From an uncultured bacterium (lineage in GTDB: Bacteria; Verrucomicrobiota; Lentisphaeria; Victivallales; UBA1829), in the NCBI GenBank assembly GCA_900548385.1, contig URKJ01000034.1, positions 1 to 56,529 of the forward strand: a DNA stretch of 56,529 nt, read 5' to 3'. Positions 1 through 7,977 of the stretch are shown piece after piece (the stretch's first letter is position 1; every line of letters starts with the position of its first letter). The position numbers and the translations under genes were made by a program. A model generated the notes under the pieces. The model was not told the origin of the DNA, searched no databases, and saw nothing but the letters and a program-made list of their open reading frames with translations.

Positions 1-48
1 CGAGATGTAGCTCCGTCTCGTGGGCTCGGAGATGTGTATAAGAGACAG
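1..48. other. Illumina/Nextera i7 adapter sequence (not genomic)
   Basis: Bases 15-48 match the 34-base Nextera read-2 transposase adapter, ending in the Tn5 mosaic end at 30-48. Bases 1-6 match the end of the P7 primer (CGAGAT). Bases 7-14 (GTAGCTCC) sit exactly where the 8-base i7 index belongs; from memory this is Nextera XT index N718, which should be verified. Genomic sequence starts at base 49. Translating through the adapter gives the artefactual peptide MCIRDS, which is well known from contaminated protein entries. Confidence 0.97.
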
Positions 49-49
49 T

Positions 50-406
50 TTTCACTGTATCGTCAACATCGGTTCGGTTTCCGCCGACTACGCCAGCATC
101 AACCGCGGGGAATATTGTCTTTCCAAAGCGGGAGTCGCCATGGCGACCAAACTCTGGGCGGTACGTCTGGCGGACGAAAACATCCCGGTCTATGAAATCC
201 GGCCCGGCGTCATAAAAAGCGACATGACCAGCGTCGTTTCCGCGAAATATGACAAAATGATCGCCGAAGGCCTCACCCTGCAACGCCGCTGGGGAATGCC
301 GGAGGATATCGGGAAAGCCGTAGCTGCGCTCGCGAACGGCTCCCTTGCCTATTCCACCGGACAGGTCATCAACGTGGACGGCGGGCTCACCATCGAACGT
401 TTCTGA
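50..406 (+). CDS. SDR-family oxidoreductase (3-ketoacyl-ACP reductase-like), 5'-truncated
   Basis: C-terminal half (118 residues) of a classical short-chain dehydrogenase/reductase. The strand carrying the catalytic Ser (NIGSVSA) is followed by the YxxxK signature (EYCLSK), then the conserved RPGVIKSDM segment and the C-terminal GQVINVDGG motif typical of FabG-like enzymes. The NAD(P)-binding N-terminal half lies beyond the contig end. An in-frame GTG at 20 lies in adapter and is not a real start. The gene leads a run of same-strand catabolic genes, with only 14 bases to the flavoprotein ATG at 421. A role in reducing or oxidising a sugar-derived ketone or alcohol is more likely than fatty acid synthesis, but this is inferred from context. 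Confidence 0.93.
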   Translation, partial: FHCIVNIGSVSADYASINRGEYCLSKAGVAMATKLWAVRLADENIPVYEIRPGVIKSDMTSVVSAKYDKMIAEGLTLQRRWGMPEDIGKAVAALANGSLAYSTGQVINVDGGLTIERF

Positions 407-420
407 TCCCGGTGCCGCGC

Positions 421-2349
421 ATGAAAACACTCAACACCCTCATTATCGGCAGCGGTGCGGCAGGGCTTGCCGCCGCCGTGCGGCTGAACGCGCTCGGCGT
501 GGAGGACATCGCCATCTACACGGAGGGACTCAAGATGGGGACCTCCATCAATACCGGGAGCGACAAGCAGACTTATTACAAACTCGGCATGTACGGAACC
601 GAACCGGATTCCCCCGCCCTGCTCGCGGAAGACCTCATGCGCGGCGGCTCGGTCCACGGCGATATTGCGCTTGTGGAAGCCGCTCTTTCGCCGCTCGCAT
701 TTCATCATCTCGTCGCGCTCGGAGTCCCGTTTCCGCATGATGAATTCGGACAACACATCGGCTACAAGACGGATCACGACCCCAGGCGCCGCGCCACCAG
801 CTGCGGGCCTTACACATCACGCGACATGTGCCGTGCATTGATCCGGGAGGTCCACGAACGCGGGATTGAAGTCTGTGAAAAACGGATCGCCGTCAAACTG
901 CTCACAACGACGGACGCCGATGGCGGAAAACAGTGCTGCGGCGCACTCTTTGTCAATACGGCATCGGAATTCCCCGGATTTGAAACCGTCTTTGCGGAAA
1001 ATGTCGTGTTCGCGGTCGGCGGCCCCGGCGGCTTCTACGCCCGGAGCGTCTACCCGGCGGTTCACACCGGAGCAATCGGGCTCGCGATCGAAGCAGGAGC
1101 GAAGACCCGCAATCTGCCGGAATCCCAGTTCGGCATGGCATCGACGAAATTCCGCTGGAATGTTTCAGGCAGCTACATGCAGGTCCTGCCGCGCATCGTC
1201 TCCCGTGCGGAAGACGGAATCAGCGATGAACGGGAATTTCTGCGCGACTATTTCGACACCCCGGCGGAAATGTACGACATGATTTTCCTCAAGGGCTATC
1301 AGTGGCCGTTTGCCGCAGGACACGTTCCCGGCTCCTCGCTGATCGACATTTTCGTCAACATTGAAATCACGGAACGCAAACGCCGCGTGTTTCTCGACTA
1401 CCGCACCGATCCCGCCGATTTCGATTTCGACGCTCTCAATCCGGAAACCCGGGATTATCTCCTGAAATCCGGAGCCGTCGCCGACTCCCCGCTGAAACGT
1501 CTGGAACGGCTCAATGCTCCGGCGATCGAACTGTACCGTCAGCACGGGATCAAACTTGAAAGCGAAGCGCTGGAAATCGCCGTCTGCGCACAGCACAATA
1601 ACGGCGGACTCGCCGGAAACATCTGGTGGGAATCGGAAAATATCCGCGGACTGTTCCCCATCGGCGAGGTCAACGGCTCGCACGGAGTGACGCGTCCGGG
1701 CGGAACTGCGCTCAACGCCGGACAGGTCGGCGCATTCCGGGCGGCGGAATATATTGCGGCAATGCGGCAATGCGGCTCCGTCAATCTGGAAAATGCCGCA
1801 TGGATCGCCAACGCACAGTTGGAAAAGCTGCGCGGGCAGCAGCAGTTTCCCGCCCGGACGGACTGGCGTGAAGAACGGCGGAAATTCCAGCTCCGCATGA
1901 GCGGTTCCGCCGCATTCATCCGGAAAAAAAGCGCGTTGCAGAACGCTCTTGCGGAAACCCGCGCTCAGCTTGAGGAACTCCGCGCGGACGGTCTCGGCGG
2001 GCTGTCCGCACGCGATCTTGCAGAAACTCTCCGGAACCGCCAGCTGCTGACCGCGCAGGTGCTCTATCTGGAAGCCACGCTGAAACAGGTTCTCGACGGC
2101 GCGGGATCACGCGGCAGTTCTCTTGTGATTGCAAAGCAGGGCGAACCGGTGCACCCGCGTCTCTCTCCGGAGTGGCGGATCGAACGGGAAAACGCCGCGT
2201 TCCGCAGCCGGATACTCTCCGCACAGCTGAACGACGACGGAAAAGCCGAACTGGACTGGGAACCGTGCCGGGAACTCCCCGTGACAGACGGATGGTTTGA
2301 AAACGTCTGGCGCGACTGCCGCGAAAAACGCATCTACGGAGCGGAATGA
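421..2349 (+). CDS. FAD-binding oxidoreductase, fumarate reductase/aspartate oxidase-like
   Basis: 642-residue soluble flavoprotein. The N terminus has the FAD Rossmann fingerprint IIGSGAAGLAAA, followed by a GTSINTGSDKQ segment as in succinate dehydrogenase/fumarate reductase flavoproteins and a late GGTALNAGQVGAFRAAEYI segment that closes the FAD site. A helical C-terminal domain rich in Leu and Glu (about residues 500-570) resembles that of fumarate-reductase-like flavoproteins. I chose the ATG at 421; a GTG at 412 in frame is possible, and neither has a good Shine-Dalgarno. No signal peptide or Tat motif is visible, so it is probably cytoplasmic. The stop overlaps the next start as ATGA. 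The substrate is unknown; neighbours suggest a sugar acid or related carboxylate. Confidence 0.85.
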   Translation: MKTLNTLIIGSGAAGLAAAVRLNALGVEDIAIYTEGLKMGTSINTGSDKQTYYKLGMYGTEPDSPALLAEDLMRGGSVHGDIALVEAALSPLAFHHLVALGVPFPHDEFGQHIGYKTDHDPRRRATSCGPYTSRDMCRALIREVHERGIEVCEKRIAVKLLTTTDADGGKQCCGALFVNTASEFPGFETVFAENVVFAVGGPGGFYARSVYPAVHTGAIGLAIEAGAKTRNLPESQFGMASTKFRWNVSGSYMQVLPRIVSRAEDGISDEREFLRDYFDTPAEMYDMIFLKGYQWPFAAGHVPGSSLIDIFVNIEITERKRRVFLDYRTDPADFDFDALNPETRDYLLKSGAVADSPLKRLERLNAPAIELYRQHGIKLESEALEIAVCAQHNNGGLAGNIWWESENIRGLFPIGEVNGSHGVTRPGGTALNAGQVGAFRAAEYIAAMRQCGSVNLENAAWIANAQLEKLRGQQQFPARTDWREERRKFQLRMSGSAAFIRKKSALQNALAETRAQLEELRADGLGGLSARDLAETLRNRQLLTAQVLYLEATLKQVLDGAGSRGSSLVIAKQGEPVHPRLSPEWRIERENAAFRSRILSAQLNDDGKAELDWEPCRELPVTDGWFENVWRDCREKRIYGAE

Positions 2350-2882
2350 TGGAAGAGGAAATGATTTGTGACTTCCGCACGCTGCGCGAACTGCGCAAGA
2401 GTCATGCGCTCAGCATCGTTGAACTTTCCGAGCAGAGCGGAGTCTCCGCAAGCGTGATTTCCAAACTCGAACGCAATCAGACCAAAGCCGAACTGGATAC
2501 GCTCTACCGTCTGGCGCGCGTGTTCCGTCTTTCTCTGGCGGATCTGATCTCGCTGGCGGAAAATCAGGCTCCGCATCAGGTAAACGAGGAGCAGTACCGT
2601 TCCGGCGATTTCACCTTTCACCGCGTCAGCTACGGCAATATGCGCTGCATGCACGGATTCGCCCGGAAAAGCACCACGCTTTCCAAGCCGCAGCTGCACA
2701 GCGACGATTTCGAAACCTGCTGGCTGCGGCGCGGAAAGCTCCGCATCATTCTGCCGAACGAAACCTGTCTGTTGGAACCCGGAATGTCCGTGCAGTTCGA
2801 CGCTCTTCTGCCGCACACTTACGAAGTCCTGGAGGACTGCGAAGTATTCATCGTTCATTTGAAAAAAGGAAACCGATTCTGA
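2346..2882 (+). CDS. XRE-family regulator with C-terminal cupin domain
   Basis: 178 residues. A helix-turn-helix of the Cro/CI type occupies about residues 10-65 (SIVELSEQSGVSASVISKLERNQ), and a small cupin barrel fills the C-terminal half (HSDDFETCWLRRGKLR, EPGMSVQFDALLPHTYEV). Proteins of this build bind DNA as dimers and sense a small ligand in the cupin. The ATG at 2346 overlaps the stop of the flavoprotein gene by four bases (ATGA), so the two are translationally coupled. An internal ATG at 2361 sits just after a purine-rich stretch and is an alternative. Placement inside the operon suggests that it controls this operon, but no operator could be assigned. Confidence 0.88.
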   Translation: MMEEEMICDFRTLRELRKSHALSIVELSEQSGVSASVISKLERNQTKAELDTLYRLARVFRLSLADLISLAENQAPHQVNEEQYRSGDFTFHRVSYGNMRCMHGFARKSTTLSKPQLHSDDFETCWLRRGKLRIILPNETCLLEPGMSVQFDALLPHTYEVLEDCEVFIVHLKKGNRF

Positions 2883-2899
2883 AAACGGGAGAAAAACCT

Positions 2900-4336
2900 A
2901 TGGCATACCGCAAAGTTACGGAATTCAAAACACCGGAAGAGTTCGCGCAATATGTAAAAAGCGAAAACTTCCACATCGGCATTGCGCCGGAAGTCAAAGC
3001 CGACGGCTCCGCCGCTCTCGCCCAGCCGATCCGGTACAAAGGGCGCACCATCGGCAACCGCTGGGCAGTCCTCCCCATGGAGGGGTGGGACTGCATAGAC
3101 GACGGCACCCCGAGCGAATTCACCATGCGCCGCTGGCTCCGGTTCGCCCGGAGCGGGGCAAAACTCCTTTACGGGACCGAAGCCGGCGCCGTCATGCACT
3201 CCGGCCGGAGCAACCCGCAGCAGTTGCTGATCGCTCCGCACACCAGAGAGACTCTCCGCCATATCGTCGCGGAAATGCGCCGTGTCCACCGGGAAAAATT
3301 CGGACGCGACGACGATCTGTACATCGGTATTCAGCTGACCCATTCCGGACGCTATTCCCACCCGAACAAAGCGGACGTTCTGGAATCCAAAACGGCTTAT
3401 GCACATCCGCTGCTCGACAAAAAATTCCACAATTCCCAGGCAAACGTCGTTTCCGATCAGGAAGTGGAAGAGATCGTCCGGCACTTCATCTCCGCCGCAA
3501 AAGTCGCGCAGGAAGCCGGATTTGATTTCGTCGACATCAAACATGCGCACGGCTATCTCGGACACGAATTTCTCACCGCTTACGACCGGCCCGGCAAATA
3601 CGGCGGCTCCTTTGAAAACCGCACCCGCTTCTTCCGGGAAATCGCGGAAGGAATTCAGAAAAACGTTCCCGGACTCGACATCTCCGCACGCGTAAGCCTG
3701 TTCGACATCTTCCCGTTCATCAAAGGCGCGGACGGCGTCGGGCATCCGATGGAATGGCCGGAAGGAACCCGCTATCCCTACGCGTTCGGCGGAGACGGAA
3801 CCGGAATGGACATGGATCCCGATCTGAAAGAAACCGTTCAGTTCATCGACATGCTCAAATCCTGCGGAGTCGGCATGATCTGCGCCACGATCGGCAGCCC
3901 GTACTACAATGTGCACATGCAGCGTCCCGCCTATTACCCGGTCTGCGACGGCTATGCAATGCCGGAACCGCCGCTCTATAATGTCGGCTGTCATCTGAAA
4001 GCGGTAAAACGGCTCAAGGAACTGCGCCCGGACATGCTTGTCGTCGCCTCCGGACTGACCTGCCTGCAGGAGTTCCTGCCGAACGCCGCCGAATATGCGG
4101 TCGCGAACGGCTGGGCAGACTTTGCCGGAATCGGGCGCATGGTGCTCTCCTACCCGGAAATCTGTGCGGATTCCCTCGCAGGCAAACCGCTGGACCGCCG
4201 CCACATCTGCCGCACGTTCGGAGACTGCACCAACGCGCCCCGCAACGGCATGATCTCCGGCTGTTACCCGCTGGATGAATATTACAAACAAAGACCCGAA
4301 GCCATCAAATTGAAAGAACTCAAGAAAAACGCATAA
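2900..4336 (+). CDS. NADH:flavin oxidoreductase (old yellow enzyme family)
   Basis: 478-residue FMN-dependent TIM-barrel protein. The N-terminal barrel start (RTIGNRWAVLPMEGWD), the GIQLTHSGRYSH strand with the family's substrate-site residues, and the HAHGYLGHEFL motif near residue 215 are typical of OYE-like ene-reductases. The late segment ADFAGIGRMVLSYPE matches the FMN-phosphate-binding region. The protein stops short of the extra FeS/FAD domains of 2,4-dienoyl-CoA reductase, although CRTFGDCTNAPRNG keeps a Cys pair near the C terminus. A GGGAG Shine-Dalgarno precedes the ATG. In context it probably reduces an unsaturated or keto intermediate from the lyase pathway encoded around it; this is inference. 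Confidence 0.9.
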   Translation: MAYRKVTEFKTPEEFAQYVKSENFHIGIAPEVKADGSAALAQPIRYKGRTIGNRWAVLPMEGWDCIDDGTPSEFTMRRWLRFARSGAKLLYGTEAGAVMHSGRSNPQQLLIAPHTRETLRHIVAEMRRVHREKFGRDDDLYIGIQLTHSGRYSHPNKADVLESKTAYAHPLLDKKFHNSQANVVSDQEVEEIVRHFISAAKVAQEAGFDFVDIKHAHGYLGHEFLTAYDRPGKYGGSFENRTRFFREIAEGIQKNVPGLDISARVSLFDIFPFIKGADGVGHPMEWPEGTRYPYAFGGDGTGMDMDPDLKETVQFIDMLKSCGVGMICATIGSPYYNVHMQRPAYYPVCDGYAMPEPPLYNVGCHLKAVKRLKELRPDMLVVASGLTCLQEFLPNAAEYAVANGWADFAGIGRMVLSYPEICADSLAGKPLDRRHICRTFGDCTNAPRNGMISGCYPLDEYYKQRPEAIKLKELKKNA

Positions 4337-4350
4337 CACAGGAGGCGTTT

Positions 4351-6174
4351 ATGAAACCCCAGAACCAGTACATGGATTCGTTTCTTCCGGCAGATTTTTA
4401 CCGGAAGATCAGGACGGGAGAATTTCAGCGACAGCTCTTTCCGGCATTTTCCGACCGTGCCGCATGGGAAACAATAAAGCGGAAAAAAACCAGACAGCCC
4501 CTGATCCGGGAACTGATGAAGGAAGCGGAACCGCTCCGGACGGCCCCGCCGCCGGTCCTGCTGTTTTCCAATTACTGCCAGTACGGGCTCAACGGCAACC
4601 GTTCCGAATATGAACATCCGTATTTCCTCCGCCGCAATCAGTTCGGAACTCTGGTTCTTGCGCTCTGTCTTTCAGGCGACCGCAAACGCTGGCTGTTCCC
4701 GGTTCTGGATTATCTGACTGCGATTCTGGAAGAAAGCTCCTGGTGTGTCCCCGCTCACGCCTGCTGGAACGGAAAAACTCCGGACCCGGTCTGTCAATCC
4801 GACCTCTTTGCATCGGAAACCGGCGGACAGCTCGGCGTGGCGGTCAATATACTCGGCGACTTGCTGGACGAGGAATGTCCGGGACTTACCGGCCGTATCC
4901 GGCAGGAAACGCTCACCCGGACCGTCCGCAACGTTCTTTCCCCGAAAACCCGTCCGCTGAACGGCTGGTTCGATCAGGAAGTCCCCGGCAACTGGACTCC
5001 GTGGTGCAGCTATAACAATCTCCTTGCGGCGGCATGTCTGGAACAGGATCCGCAGCGGCTGGTACGGATTTTCCAGGCGTTCCTCCGTCCGGTTTCCCGG
5101 TTCGCCTGGTATTACAATCAGGACGGCTACTGTGCGGAGGGTCCCGGCTATTACAACAGAGCAGCCGGAATGCTGTTCAAAATCACGGAACTGCTGGAAA
5201 AACTCGTTCCCGGATCCATGAAAAAATTCTATGCGGATCCGAAAAACCGGGCGATGTTTGAGTTCTATGCGAATGCACAGATCGGCGGCGATCAGCTTTC
5301 TTTCGGAGACGCCGCCCCCCGGCGTGATCCCCTGCTCTCCGTGATGCTCTCCTGCGCCGGCGCCATCAACTCTCCCGCACTGATGGCATTCGGAAAAGGA
5401 AAGCCGCTTTCCATTCAGCGCGGATGCGGCGATGAACTCAATGAAACGCTCTCGGCTCTGTTCGACTGTCCGGAACAGACCGCCGGAACCGCCGGCAAAG
5501 TACCGCCGCTGTCGTTCTTCAAAGACCGGCTGGCAATCCTGCGTACAGCCGGTCTCTCCGCCGCACTGAAAGCCGGAAACAACCAGGAACCGCACAATCA
5601 TAACGACCTCGGTCATTTCACCATTTACAACGGGGATGATCCGGTCATCGTCGATGCGGGAACCGCGCGTTATGCAAAAATCAATTTCTCTCCGGAACGG
5701 TACACGCTCTGGTATACCCGCGGAAGCGGACACAACGCCCCTCTCTTCGGAGAGATTGAACAGATGGAGAGCCCCGCATACGCCCTGCTTCCGGAACCGG
5801 AACGAACCGGAGACGGCTTCTCTCTCACTTGCGATCTGTCGAACGCCTATCCGTCGAAAGCCGGAGTGCGCAGTTTCCTCCGGACGATGAAATTCGCCAA
5901 AAACAGAGTCGTCATCGAAGATTCGTTCAAGCTGAAAAAGAAGCAGACCGTCACAATCAATCTGCTGACGCCGGAAAAACCGGCAGTCCGCGCCAATACG
6001 ATCCGCCTCGGCAAAACACTGCTGACACTTGACGGAATCGAATATGCGGGACTGGAAACGCCTTTAAAAATCGCCAATTCCGGAGGAAATCTCTGGAAAT
6101 CCCACTTGACACGCATTATATTGAAAACCGACCGAACCAACTATAAACTGATATTCTCCGGAGAAAAACAATGA
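4351..6174 (+). CDS. Heparinase II/III family protein (uronate lyase-like), no signal peptide
   Basis: 607 residues with an N-terminal alpha-toroid-like helical region (about 1-370) and a C-terminal beta-sandwich carrying the heparinase II/III hallmark EPHNHNDLGHF (about residues 412-422), followed by PVIVDAGTARY. Family members eliminate across glycosidic bonds next to uronic acids; intracellular members often act on oligosaccharides. The N terminus is hydrophilic with no signal peptide, so this copy should act in the cytoplasm on imported oligouronides. A strong AGGAGG precedes the ATG by about 6 bases. The stop overlaps the ThuA-like gene as ATGA. Polymer specificity (glycosaminoglycan, alginate or other) cannot be read from the sequence. 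Confidence 0.88.
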   Translation: MKPQNQYMDSFLPADFYRKIRTGEFQRQLFPAFSDRAAWETIKRKKTRQPLIRELMKEAEPLRTAPPPVLLFSNYCQYGLNGNRSEYEHPYFLRRNQFGTLVLALCLSGDRKRWLFPVLDYLTAILEESSWCVPAHACWNGKTPDPVCQSDLFASETGGQLGVAVNILGDLLDEECPGLTGRIRQETLTRTVRNVLSPKTRPLNGWFDQEVPGNWTPWCSYNNLLAAACLEQDPQRLVRIFQAFLRPVSRFAWYYNQDGYCAEGPGYYNRAAGMLFKITELLEKLVPGSMKKFYADPKNRAMFEFYANAQIGGDQLSFGDAAPRRDPLLSVMLSCAGAINSPALMAFGKGKPLSIQRGCGDELNETLSALFDCPEQTAGTAGKVPPLSFFKDRLAILRTAGLSAALKAGNNQEPHNHNDLGHFTIYNGDDPVIVDAGTARYAKINFSPERYTLWYTRGSGHNAPLFGEIEQMESPAYALLPEPERTGDGFSLTCDLSNAYPSKAGVRSFLRTMKFAKNRVVIEDSFKLKKKQTVTINLLTPEKPAVRANTIRLGKTLLTLDGIEYAGLETPLKIANSGGNLWKSHLTRIILKTDRTNYKLIFSGEKQ

Positions 6175-6830
6175 TTTATTTTTTCGCCGACGACCATTAC
6201 AATGTCTCTCCCGGCAAGGAGATCTACAACCATCTGCCGGAAACACTGAAAAAACGGATCCGCTTTTTTGAAAACGACTGGTCCCTGCTTGAATCCGGCG
6301 ACTGGCTCGCCGACTGCGAGCTGTTGATTCTCAACATGATCGGTTCCACCTGCAACCAGCCGCACCCCGGCTGCGGCGCGGAACGCGCAGTCCGCGCCTG
6401 GTGCGAACGCGGAGGAAACGCTCTGCTGCTCCACGGTTCCAGCGCCGCATTCTGGGAATGGGACTGGTGGCGGAAAATCGTCGGCTTCCGGTGGGTCCGC
6501 CCGAACGATCCCGATGGAGTCCCCGCCTCCACGCACCCGAAAAAACCGTATTTCATCCGGCTTGCAAAGTGCCGTCACCCACTGACGGAAAAACTGACCG
6601 CGTTCCAGCTTCCGGAAGACGAGATCTACACGGAACTGGAACAGGTCTCGCCCTCCATGATCCTGATGGACACCATGATCGAAGAGGGCGTTTTCCCGCA
6701 ATGCCTGGAAACCGTCACCCCGTGGAATGGCAAATTCGTCAGTTTTCTGCCCGGTCACAAACCGGAAGCGACCGGAAACCCGGAGCTGATCCGCAATGTC
6801 ACAGCCCTCATCGACTATCTTTTAATTTAA
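6171..6830 (+). CDS. ThuA-like domain protein
   Basis: 219 residues resembling the trehalose-utilisation ThuA/type 1 glutamine-amidotransferase-like fold. It shows a central strand CELLILNMIGS, a helix, then WCERGGNALLLHGSSAAFWEW, and a late FLPGHKPEAT strand. ThuA-like proteins are frequent in PVC and Bacteroidota sugar operons, often beside Gfo/Idh/MocA enzymes, and are implicated in keto-sugar metabolism. No classical nucleophilic-elbow Cys is seen. Translation is coupled to the lyase gene by an ATGA overlap, and the hydroxyacid dehydrogenase follows after 12 bases. The exact reaction is unknown. Confidence 0.72.
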   Translation: MIYFFADDHYNVSPGKEIYNHLPETLKKRIRFFENDWSLLESGDWLADCELLILNMIGSTCNQPHPGCGAERAVRAWCERGGNALLLHGSSAAFWEWDWWRKIVGFRWVRPNDPDGVPASTHPKKPYFIRLAKCRHPLTEKLTAFQLPEDEIYTELEQVSPSMILMDTMIEEGVFPQCLETVTPWNGKFVSFLPGHKPEATGNPELIRNVTALIDYLLI

Positions 6831-6842
6831 GGAAACCGATCC

Positions 6843-7808
6843 ATGAAACGCCTCAAAGCCGTCTTTCTTTCCGACAGTGAAACCAATATCGACTACGTTT
6901 ATTCTCCCGCTCAGCAAAAGGAGATCGCGGAGATCACCGATCTGATCCCCGGCCGTCTCTGTTCGCAGAACTTCGACTCCATGGACCTTTCAGAGCTGGA
7001 AGTCATCTTCTCCACCTGGGGCATGATGAACTTCTCCGATGAACAGCTCGACCGTATGCCGAACCTGAAAGCGGTCTTTTACGGAGCGGGTGCGACCGAT
7101 GCGTTTGCGCGTCCGCTTCTCGCCCGCGGAATCAAACTGGCAAGCGCCTGGAAAGCCAACGCGGTCCCCGTCGCGGAATTCACGGTTGCACAAATACTTC
7201 TCTCGCTGAAAAACTATTTTGCAAACAGCGCGGCAATCACCGGTCGCGGACAATGGCATTCCGCGCCGAAGGGTCCCGGCTGCTACGGTGAAACAGTCGC
7301 ATTGATCGGAGCCGGCGCGATCTCCGCCAAAGTTCAGGAGTTGCTGAAAGCGTTTCATCTGAACGTGATCGTGATCCCCTCCCGCCCGGAGCGCCGGACC
7401 GTCTCTCTGGAAGAAGCGTTCCGGACCGCCTATATCGTCAGCAATCATCTTCCGAACCGCGAAGACAACCGTAAAGTCCTCACGAAAGAGCTGTTCGCCT
7501 CCATGCGCCCCGGCGCAACGTTCATCAACACCGGACGCGGCGCGCAGGTGGATGAAGCGGGAATGATCGAGGTCTTCAGGCAGCGTCCCGATCTGACGGC
7601 GCTTCTTGACGTCACATATCCGGAACCTCCGGAAGATGGCTCGGAACTTTACAAACTCCCGAACATCCGTCTCTCCGCACACATCGCCGGATCGATAAAC
7701 AACGAAGTACACCGGATGGCGGATTACATGATCGACGATTACAAACGTTTTGCCAACGGCGAACCGCTTGTCAACGAGGTCACAGAAGAACTTCTGATGA
7801 CGCACTGA
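6843..7808 (+). CDS. D-isomer-specific 2-hydroxyacid dehydrogenase
   Basis: 321 residues with the two-lobed NAD-dependent 2-hydroxyacid dehydrogenase layout. The Rossmann turn ETVALIGAGAIS (about 150-160) is followed by GATFINTGRGAQVDE with the substrate-binding Arg, then DVTYPEPPEDG with the catalytic Glu and LSAHIAGS with the catalytic His. It oxidises or reduces a 2-hydroxy/2-keto acid. In this operon it is a plausible last step for a sugar-acid-derived product. It is the last gene before the hairpin at 7818. AAGGAAACCG precedes the ATG as a ribosome-binding site. Confidence 0.9.
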   Translation: MKRLKAVFLSDSETNIDYVYSPAQQKEIAEITDLIPGRLCSQNFDSMDLSELEVIFSTWGMMNFSDEQLDRMPNLKAVFYGAGATDAFARPLLARGIKLASAWKANAVPVAEFTVAQILLSLKNYFANSAAITGRGQWHSAPKGPGCYGETVALIGAGAISAKVQELLKAFHLNVIVIPSRPERRTVSLEEAFRTAYIVSNHLPNREDNRKVLTKELFASMRPGATFINTGRGAQVDEAGMIEVFRQRPDLTALLDVTYPEPPEDGSELYKLPNIRLSAHIAGSINNEVHRMADYMIDDYKRFANGEPLVNEVTEELLMTH

Positions 7809-7817
7809 TCCACATCC

Positions 7818-7859
7818 GGAACAACGGCACGGAACATTTTCTGTTCCTGCCGCTGTTCC
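7818..7859. terminator. Stem-loop after the first operon
   Basis: An inverted repeat pairs GGAACAACGGCACGGAACA with CTGTTCCTGCCGCTGTTCC around a TTTT loop, with one mismatch and one bulge. It starts 9 bases after the dehydrogenase stop and ends about 50 bases before the LacI promoter. No clean U-run follows, so intrinsic termination may be inefficient, but the position fits a transcript end or processing signal. Confidence 0.6.
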
Positions 7860-7910
7860 TCGCAAACAGTAAAAAATCCGCAAAATTACGTTTTTCTTCC
7901 GTTCCCCCTC

Positions 7911-7939
7911 TTGACATTTTCCGAAGTTTGTAGTATAAT
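7911..7939 (+). promoter_or_regulatory. Consensus sigma70-type promoter for the LacI operon
   Basis: TTGACA at 7911-7916 and TATAAT at 7934-7939 are both perfect consensus hexamers with an ideal 17-base spacer. Transcription should start near 7946, about 30 bases upstream of the LacI start codon. Confidence 0.88.
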
Positions 7940-7950
7940 TAAAACAGAGC

Positions 7951-7966
7951 ACTTGAACCGGTTAAA
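7951..7966 (+). promoter_or_regulatory. Putative LacI-type operator (autoregulation)
   Basis: TTGAACCGGTTAAA holds the perfect palindrome AACCGGTT (7956-7963) with a central CG, the geometry preferred by LacI/GalR proteins. It lies just downstream of the predicted transcription start and 14 bases before the ATG of the LacI gene itself, where a bound repressor would block its own operon. Confidence 0.6.
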
Positions 7967-7977
7967 GGATTTAAAAC

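Noticed and set aside
20..49. GTG start of the first SDR gene giving an N terminus MGSEMCIRDS
   Set aside because: These bases are Nextera adapter, not genome.
2855..4339. A 494-codon minus-strand frame opposite the OYE-type gene
   Set aside because: Shadow frame; the plus-strand product has complete FMN-barrel motifs and a Shine-Dalgarno.
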